NCBI GenBank assembly: GCA_003952965.2
Contig: CM025856.1
Coordinates: 16,947,011 to 17,011,010, forward strand
Source: Morella rubra
Lineage: Eukaryota; Streptophyta; Magnoliopsida; Fagales; Myricaceae
Reading direction: 5' to 3'
DNA: 64,000 nucleotides
The notes beneath the pieces were generated by a model. That model ran no database searches. It was not told the origin of the DNA and saw only the letters and a list, made by a program, of their open reading frames with translations. Every line of letters begins with the position of its first letter. The stretch's first letter is position 1. Positions 59,043-64,000 of the stretch are shown one piece after another. A program made the position numbers and the translations under genes.

Positions 59043-59924
59043 ATGCAAAGTGAATTTGAAATGAGTATGGTCGGTGAACTAACTTACTTTCTTGGTTTGC
59101 AGGTTAAACAACTTAGTGATGGGTTATTTATAACCCAATCAAAGTATGCCAAGAATCTCGTCAAGCGTTTTGGATTGGATAGCAAGAAACATACCCGGAC
59201 TCCCATGAGCACAAGTGTGAAGATAGCATCAGATTCTTCTGAGAAAAGCGTTGATCAAACTCTCTATAGAAGCATGATAGGTAGTCTTCTCTATTTAACT
59301 GCTAGTCGTCCTGATATTTCTTTTAGTGTGGGGGTTTGTGCTAGATTTCAGGCTAATCCTAAAGAATCCCACTTGAGTGCTGTCAAACGTATCATTCGAT
59401 ATGTTAATGGTACTGTAGATTATGGAATCTGGTATTCCAGGGACACTAATATAGACTTAGCTGGTTATTCTGATGCTGACTGGGCTGGTAACGCTGATGA
59501 TAGAAAAAGCACCTCTGGTGGATGTTTTTACATAGGAACCTGTCTAGTCGCTTGGATGAGTAAGAAACAAAACTCAATTTCTTTATCTACTGCCGAAGCT
59601 GAATATATTGCCACAGGTAGTTGTTGTACTCAATTGATTTGGATGAAACAGATGCTTAAGGACTATGGTATAGAACAAGATTGCATGACAGTGTTCTGTG
59701 ACAACACTAGTGCGATAAACATATCTAAGAATCCTGTTCAGCACTCTCGAACCAAGCATATCGACATTCGTCATCACTTCATTCGTGATCTTGTGGAATC
59801 TCGGACTATTTCCTTAGAACACATTTCTACCGAAAATCAATTGGCAGATATCTTCACCAAACCATTGGATGGACTCAGGTTTGAGTTTCTCAGGAAAGCC
59901 ATTGGTGTTTGTGCTGTCCCTTGA
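59043..59924 (+). pseudogene. Copia RT end and RNase H (downstream copy)
   Basis: A clean frame of 293 codons. It opens MQSEFEMSMVGELTYFLGLQ, goes through RPDISFSVGVCARFQ, then RNase H with GYSDADWAGN, STSGGCFYIG, LSTAEAEYIA, VFCDNTSAI and HIDIRHHFIRD, and ends in LADIFTKPLDG and a stop at 59922-59924. These are the expected RNase H catalytic positions of plant copia elements. The upstream RT part of this copy (58310-59040) is frame-broken. Confidence 0.92.
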
Positions 59925-60840
59925 TTTGCATCATTTTGCATCATAATTTTTATTTTTTTTGCTACCTTGTTATTTGTTTTTTTTTTTTTTTTTTTTTGTC
60001 TTCTGCTTCTTAGTGTTTGTGTCTTTATTTAGGAGATTGTGTCGCTCGTTGGTTGGTTTAACTGATTGGTACTATCTTTTGTACTTATTGGACATATAGT
60101 CATTTTTCGTGCATGAAACTTTCAATACTCCTTCATCTTGTGTCTGATAAATAATGTTCTTGTCAGTTGTGCTTCTCGTCTCTGGTTGGTCCTAACTGGT
60201 ATGATTTTTAAAATATTTACTTGACTATATCTATCACAATGCACACTGAACTTATTGGATGATGCTTGACCGCATGTGTGAGATTGTGTGTTGGCAATCA
60301 CAAGTGAAGGGAACCATGCATATCTGGTTGAATTGACCTCTGACTAGTTGAACCTCCAACAGAAAAAGTCAAAAGAAACAAAAAGAAAAGAAAAGCTCAG
60401 AAAAGCAAAAGAACCGCAAGTCAAGAAAAGAACAAAGAAAGTTTGAACTCTTATGTATTGATGTTTCATACTCAGGGGAGTAAAAATTATTGCAACAAAG
60501 TTGCATCTTTAGGTCCTAGTGGCATTGGGTTTGACTTTCGCCTGTTGTGTCATGGTTCTCCTTTACCAGTGGTTTCTTTTTGGTATGCCGTGACCACCTC
60601 ACAAAACTAAGGTCTTAAGCTTCTCTTATTTTGTTGCGGTCTTTCACACACGTGTCGTTTGTATTTTCTAAATCATTGAAGTTTACACTGCTCAGAGACG
60701 TGTGGCTCCTGCTTGTCTATATTATTTCTCATGATCATAAGATGGTTTAGTATTTATTGTTTCATGTTTTCTGAAAATTACTAAGTCTTTTACAGTATTT
60801 TGGTGTGTGCTTTTCTATTTTTCCTTCCTCCGTTTGACTT
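59925..60840 (+). other. Post-pol spacer of the copia element
   Basis: No supported ORF. A T run lies at 59979-59997. An A/G-rich patch (about 60361-60440) follows. Parts recur, deletion-ridden, at 57840-58200. Confidence 0.6.
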
Positions 60841-61038
60841 TCGTTCGATGGTCGCTCGAGCGTACATATGTTTTATTCCAGAGACTTTTCGTCCGACATT
60901 CGCTCGAGAGTCGCTCGAGCGCTCTTGTCGATAGCTTTACAGAGACTTTACATCGCTCGAGAGTCGCTCGAGCGCTCTTGTCGATAGCTTTACAGAGACT
61001 TTACGTTTGAGTCTCGTTTGACACGCGCTCGAGCGCAC
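60841..61038. repeat. Palindromic CTCGAG array in the post-pol spacer
   Basis: Repeated CGCTCGAGAGTCGCTCGAGCG (in parts), CTCTTGTCGATAGC and TTTACAGAGACTTTAC. The clearest two units are 53 bp apart (60901 and 60954). The CGCTCGAGCG core and ACAGAGAC linker are shared with the LTR array at 52161-52315. Confidence 0.88.
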
Positions 61039-61231
61039 ATGTCTATTTTTAAAAAAAAAACTCAAAGGCGGTTTCTTTCTTCCTCTTTTTGTCTTCTCGT
61101 TTTCTCTCTCTCTCTCTTTTCTTCCCGCAACTCCACCCTTCTCTCATCTCGTGTGTTTCTTCCCTTTTCCTCAAATTTTCACGTGGGTTTGCTCTCTTCT
61201 CCATCAAACCTCGTTCTCCTCCATATTCAAG

Positions 61232-61962
61232 GTATACTTCTTCTCCTTTTCCTTATTTCTCTATTTTTTACGTTTTGGGGTTTTTGCCTTGGTCTGCGTT
61301 TTGTGATTTTGAATCGTGAGTTTGCGTTTTGTGATTTTTTTTTCTGTTCCATTGTTCTTGTTCATTTATTGTTTTGTATCTTGCTTGTATTTAGGCTTAA
61401 TCATTCGCATGTGGTGTTCTTTGCCCGTTCACGTTATTTCTGCCTACTACCTGTTTGATAATATGCTCCTGTGTGTTTTCTTTCTCATTTGTGTTGTTTT
61501 TCATGTGATTTTAAGTTTGGTTGTTTGTTTGTTTTCTTCAAAAGATAGTTGTGGTATCACAATTATGAATTTTGCATAATGAGGATTGTTTGCCACATGT
61601 TGAATTTGAGTACAATCGACGTATACATTTTGTATCTAAGTTTTCACCATTTGAAGTTGTTTATGGTTATACTTCATTGTTACCTCTGGATTTAAGTTGC
61701 TTTCTCTCTTGCTTCCTATTTTCTTGTTTTTCTTTCTATTTCTGTCATTGTGATGTTTTTGGGTTTGTTATCTTTGTCTTTTTATTTGTTATCTTCATCT
61801 TATCTAAGTGTTTTTCCTTCTGTCTCGTTGACTTATATTTTGTACTCTTGCATTGTCTCTCTCCATTTGCATTCACACTATCTCTTCAAGGGCAGTATCT
61901 TACACTTTTGGTCTTCTTGATGTTACTCGATTTTGACCGTGTCTTGTGTTTTTATTTCTCAG
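61232..61962 (+). other. Putative leader intron before the env-like ORF
   Basis: A donor-like ATTCAAG/GTATAC (GT at 61232-61233) after a CT-rich leader, a T-rich interval, and an acceptor-like TTTTTATTTCTCAG directly before the ATG at 61963. The interval has no long ORF of its own except the captured integrase piece. Splicing is inferred from sequence only. Confidence 0.45.
61575..61695 (+). pseudogene. Captured Ty3/gypsy integrase fragment (about 40 codons)
   Basis: The frame reads [16 protein letters not shown], then [11 protein letters not shown] and LLPLDL. This is the end of the catalytic core of Ty3/gypsy integrases, a different superfamily from the surrounding copia element. There is no gypsy sequence on either side. 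The fragment is preserved in frame but lies in the putative intron. Confidence 0.85.
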
Positions 61963-63444
61963 ATGGTGAAGCGTAAGCAACCCGCTGGTAGTTCCTCAAA
62001 ACCTACTAAAGTGCCTCGTAAGTCTAAACCCCGCCCTTTTGATGCTTCTCGTTTTGTGGATGCTCGTGCTTCCGAGCTTTTTCATTCCACTTTTCACAAT
62101 CGCAAAGTTATTGTTGAACGTGAGGTTCTCCTTGCTGAGCTTCCTGTTGCGACTGTGTCTTCTTATTTTTCTTCTCGTCATTGGGATCCTTTTCTTCAGG
62201 ATCTCACTCATCTTGTTCCTCCTGCACTTCTTGTTCGGAATTTTATTCGAACTTCTTTGACGTTGATGAGGCTTCTCTTAGCTTCTCCGTCTTTATCCGT
62301 GGTCAACGTCTTCGGGTTTCTCCCGATGTTATTGCTTCTCTTTTTGGTGTTGTCAGGGTACCTGAACCGGTTTACCCTTATGTTGAGTCTAGTCGTGAGC
62401 CTCCTTCTTTTGAAGCCATGTCCCTCCTTCTCTTTGGTCGCCCTTATCCATATGCCGGTGGTACTCTCTACACCTCTGATTTCTCAGCTGAGAATCATGT
62501 TGTCAGTCGTATTGCTCTGACAAATCTTTATCCTGTTGCTCACCTTTCGTCTATTTCGCTTACTCGAGTTCGTTTTTTATATGCTTTACTAATAGGTGAT
62601 ACCATAGATATATGTTCTGTGATCTGCTCGCATATGATAGAAGTATTTCAGTCCACTTCTAGTAAAGTGGGTCTTTCATATGCTTGTTTGATTCAGCGCT
62701 TATATCGTGCCCATAGTATTGCTTTCCCTCCTGACGGTCCTTTTCCTGACACTCTATCGGCTATTGGTGCCACTACTCTTTCATTGAGTCGTGCTCATCT
62801 TAAACGCCGTCAGGCGTCTGCTTCCGCCTCTGTTCCTCCCGATGATCCTTCGTCTTCTGTCCCTCCTTCTATTCTGTCCTCTTCAGCCGGTCCTTCTCAT
62901 TCTCCTCTTCCGACTCCTTTGGATCCTTCCATTGCCGCTTCGTTTTCTCTGATCATGGATCAGCTTGCCATCCTTAACACTCAATCTGTCAACCTTATCC
63001 AGATTGTCATGCGTCATCAGCGTCAACTCAAGCGTCACACTCTTACCCTTGCGCGTCATGCTAGGGCGACTGAGCGTAATACCCGAGCTGTCTCTCGCCT
63101 GCATCGCTTAATTCGTCCTCTCGTTGGTGCGGATGCTCTGCCGTCGGACATTTCCTCTTCTTCCGAGTCTTCTGCTTCTACTGGCGCGTCTGCCCCTTCG
63201 TTTGAGGTGCCCGCTGCTGATTCTCCTCCGGTTGCTGATCCTCCACCGCTCTCCTCGACTCCGGCTGCTGACTTTCCTCCGGTTGCTGATCCTTCCTGCA
63301 TCCTCTGCTCCTATGTCGCCGACTGGAACTGTAGTGCTTTCCAGCCACTCTTCTCCTGCCACAGTGGTGCTTTCCAGTCCCTCTTCTTCTGCTGCGGTTG
63401 ACTCTGCTGCTTTTGATGCTTCTTCTCCGCCTTTGGATGACTGA
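61963..63444 (+). pseudogene. Env-like ORF of the copia element (plant transposon protein domain), frameshifted
   Basis: ATG at 61963, giving [16 protein letters not shown], a basic start. It continues with FDASRFVDARASELF and HWDPFLQDL. A shift near 62230 moves the natural reading to another frame (NFFDVDEASLSFSVFIRGQ, VPEPVYPYVESS, VSRIALTNLYPV, RVRFLYALLIGDTIDI), the retroelement domain known as putative plant transposon protein. A Ser/Pro-rich linker (about 62820-62930), a coiled-coil-like stretch (about 62950-63110) and a Ser/Pro/Ala-rich tail follow. A second shift near 63295 leads to the natural stop at 63442-63444. No signal peptide or clear membrane anchor is seen, so env-like is a positional name only. 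Confidence 0.75.
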
Positions 63445-63892
63445 CCCTTTGTCCATTCCTGACAAAAAGGGGGAGTAGTTTTAGTTTTAGTTTGAGTATT
63501 CTTTTGTTGAGGAGGTTGAGTTTGATATTAGTTGAGGGGGAGTTTACATTTTGTATAGGCTGATTGGAGATTCATTTCATATCTTGTACAGCCTTCTCAG
63601 ACACTTCAGATACTTGTTGCACGTTTATTTTCCATATTATGCTGATGTTGTCACACTTTTTGATAAATGGAAAATCTCTCATTCAGTTTATATATTCTCT
63701 GTGCCTTCTCACTTGGTTTATGGTTTATTGAGATTGTGATTTCAGGCATTTGGTTTATAACTCTTGAACATGTGTCTAGGTCATAGGTGGGTTCAAATTG
63801 TAAACAGATCTTTGTCTTGGTGATTGACAAATTTCTATTTTTATTTTCTGTTATATTGTTGGTTTTGTCACGGAATTGCCAAAGGGGGAGTT
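63445..63892 (+). other. Region before the 3' LTR with polypurine tracts
   Basis: Three purine runs: AAAAAGGGGGAG at 63464-63475, GAGGGGGAG at 63534-63542 and AAAGGGGGAG at 63881-63890. The last ends 2 bp before the 3' LTR and is the expected primer for plus-strand synthesis. The others resemble extra polypurine tracts. Confidence 0.75.
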
Positions 63893-64000
63893 TGTTAGGT
63901 TTTTGTTGTTTTGGCATCATTCCGTGTCAAAATATGTCTTGATCGAGTTGTATTTTTGGTACACACATTTGTTCAAGAGTTAGAATCAATGGTCTGTCCA
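63893..64000 (+). repeat. 3' LTR, first 108 bp
   Basis: Starts TGTTAGGTTTTTG right after the polypurine tract. It matches 46701-46794 plus 52134-52147 with 4 differences. It continues past the window edge and contains the unoccupied hAT target GTTAGAAT. Confidence 0.95.

Larger units (their letters stand above)
56282..60735 (+). repeat. Tandem duplication within pol and spacer (56282-58200 and 58308-60735)
   Basis: Sequence starting GTTAAATCACCCTAAAG occurs at about 56283 and again at 58309, and the following order is the same through RT, RNase H and the post-pol spacer. The 3' half of the first copy (from about 57417) and the 5' part of the second copy (to about 58940) carry many small deletions and few substitutions. 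The outer parts are clean. A short stray RT piece (about 58275-58307) sits at the junction. Confidence 0.93.
46701..64000 (+). mobile_element. SIRE-like Ty1/copia retrotransposon with env-like ORF (3' end outside window)
   Basis: Order on the plus strand: 5' LTR (split by a hAT element), PBS, gag with two CCHC knuckles, protease, integrase, RT, RNase H, a spacer of about 2 kb, env-like ORF, polypurine tracts, and the first 108 bp of the 3' LTR. Integrase before RT defines copia. The long LTR, extra ORF after pol and spacer fit the SIRE (Maximus) lineage. The element is broken by frameshifts in gag, pol and the env-like ORF, so this copy is not autonomous as assembled. Confidence 0.88.

Noticed and set aside
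61018-61579. ORFs rich in Phe, Leu and Ser before the env-like ORF, looking like membrane proteins
   Set aside because: They come from a CT-rich leader and T-rich putative intron. The composition explains the hydrophobic residues.
63056-63465. Minus-strand ORFs with Gly/Glu/Arg-rich repeats
   Set aside because: They are antisense shadows of the Ser/Pro/Ala-rich tail of the env-like ORF.

Overview
The window is nuclear DNA of a flowering plant, probably a woody eudicot. The genes have many exons with GT-AG introns in AT-rich sequence. They encode plant-specific proteins (PALE CRESS, Mediator subunit 33), and the spaces between them are filled with plant transposons. I infer this from gene content and cannot name the species.

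Left part (1-20,637): three minus-strand host genes. (i) The 5' three exons of PALE CRESS (PAC), a plastid development factor, with the rest beyond the left edge. (ii) A complete 12-exon Mediator subunit 33 (MED33/MED5, REF4-RFR1 family) at 2807-12345. Its exon phases agree throughout except for a one-base deficit in exon 5. (iii) A 7-exon gene of 364 codons at 16596-20637 for a C2H2 zinc-finger plus DEDDh 3'-5' exonuclease (REX4/ISG20-like), with one GC-AG intron.

Middle (22,300-46,700): a repeat-rich region. A block of about 4.1-4.3 kb occurs twice (22301-26415 and 36433-40728). Its second copy begins exactly at a 101-N assembly gap. The block holds a minus-strand LINE remnant and two hAT-type MITEs with perfect 8-bp target duplications. 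Beyond the near-identical part, the first copy continues as a strongly diverged version of the sequence upstream of the one plus-strand host gene here. That gene is a 7-exon, 277-residue dienelactone-hydrolase-family protein (41627-44832). Between the copies lie an LTR-like fragment with palindromic tandem repeats, a decayed endogenous pararetrovirus-like movement-protein region, a decayed Ty3/gypsy pol and a long-inverted-repeat element.

Right part (46,701-64,000): one large SIRE-like Ty1/copia element. Its 5' LTR is split by a 5.3-kb hAT transposon flanked by 8-bp duplications. It has a PBS, gag, protease-integrase-RT-RNase H, a spacer of about 2 kb, an env-like ORF, polypurine tracts and the first 108 bp of the 3' LTR. 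The coding parts carry several frameshifts, and 2 kb of pol is tandemly duplicated with deletion-riddled sequence at the junction, which may be an assembly artefact.

The host genes do not form a pathway. They are independently transcribed neighbours. The most unusual observations are the env-like ORF, which sits behind an apparent leader intron containing a captured Ty3/gypsy integrase fragment, and the related CTCGAG palindrome arrays in the LTR and in the post-pol spacer.
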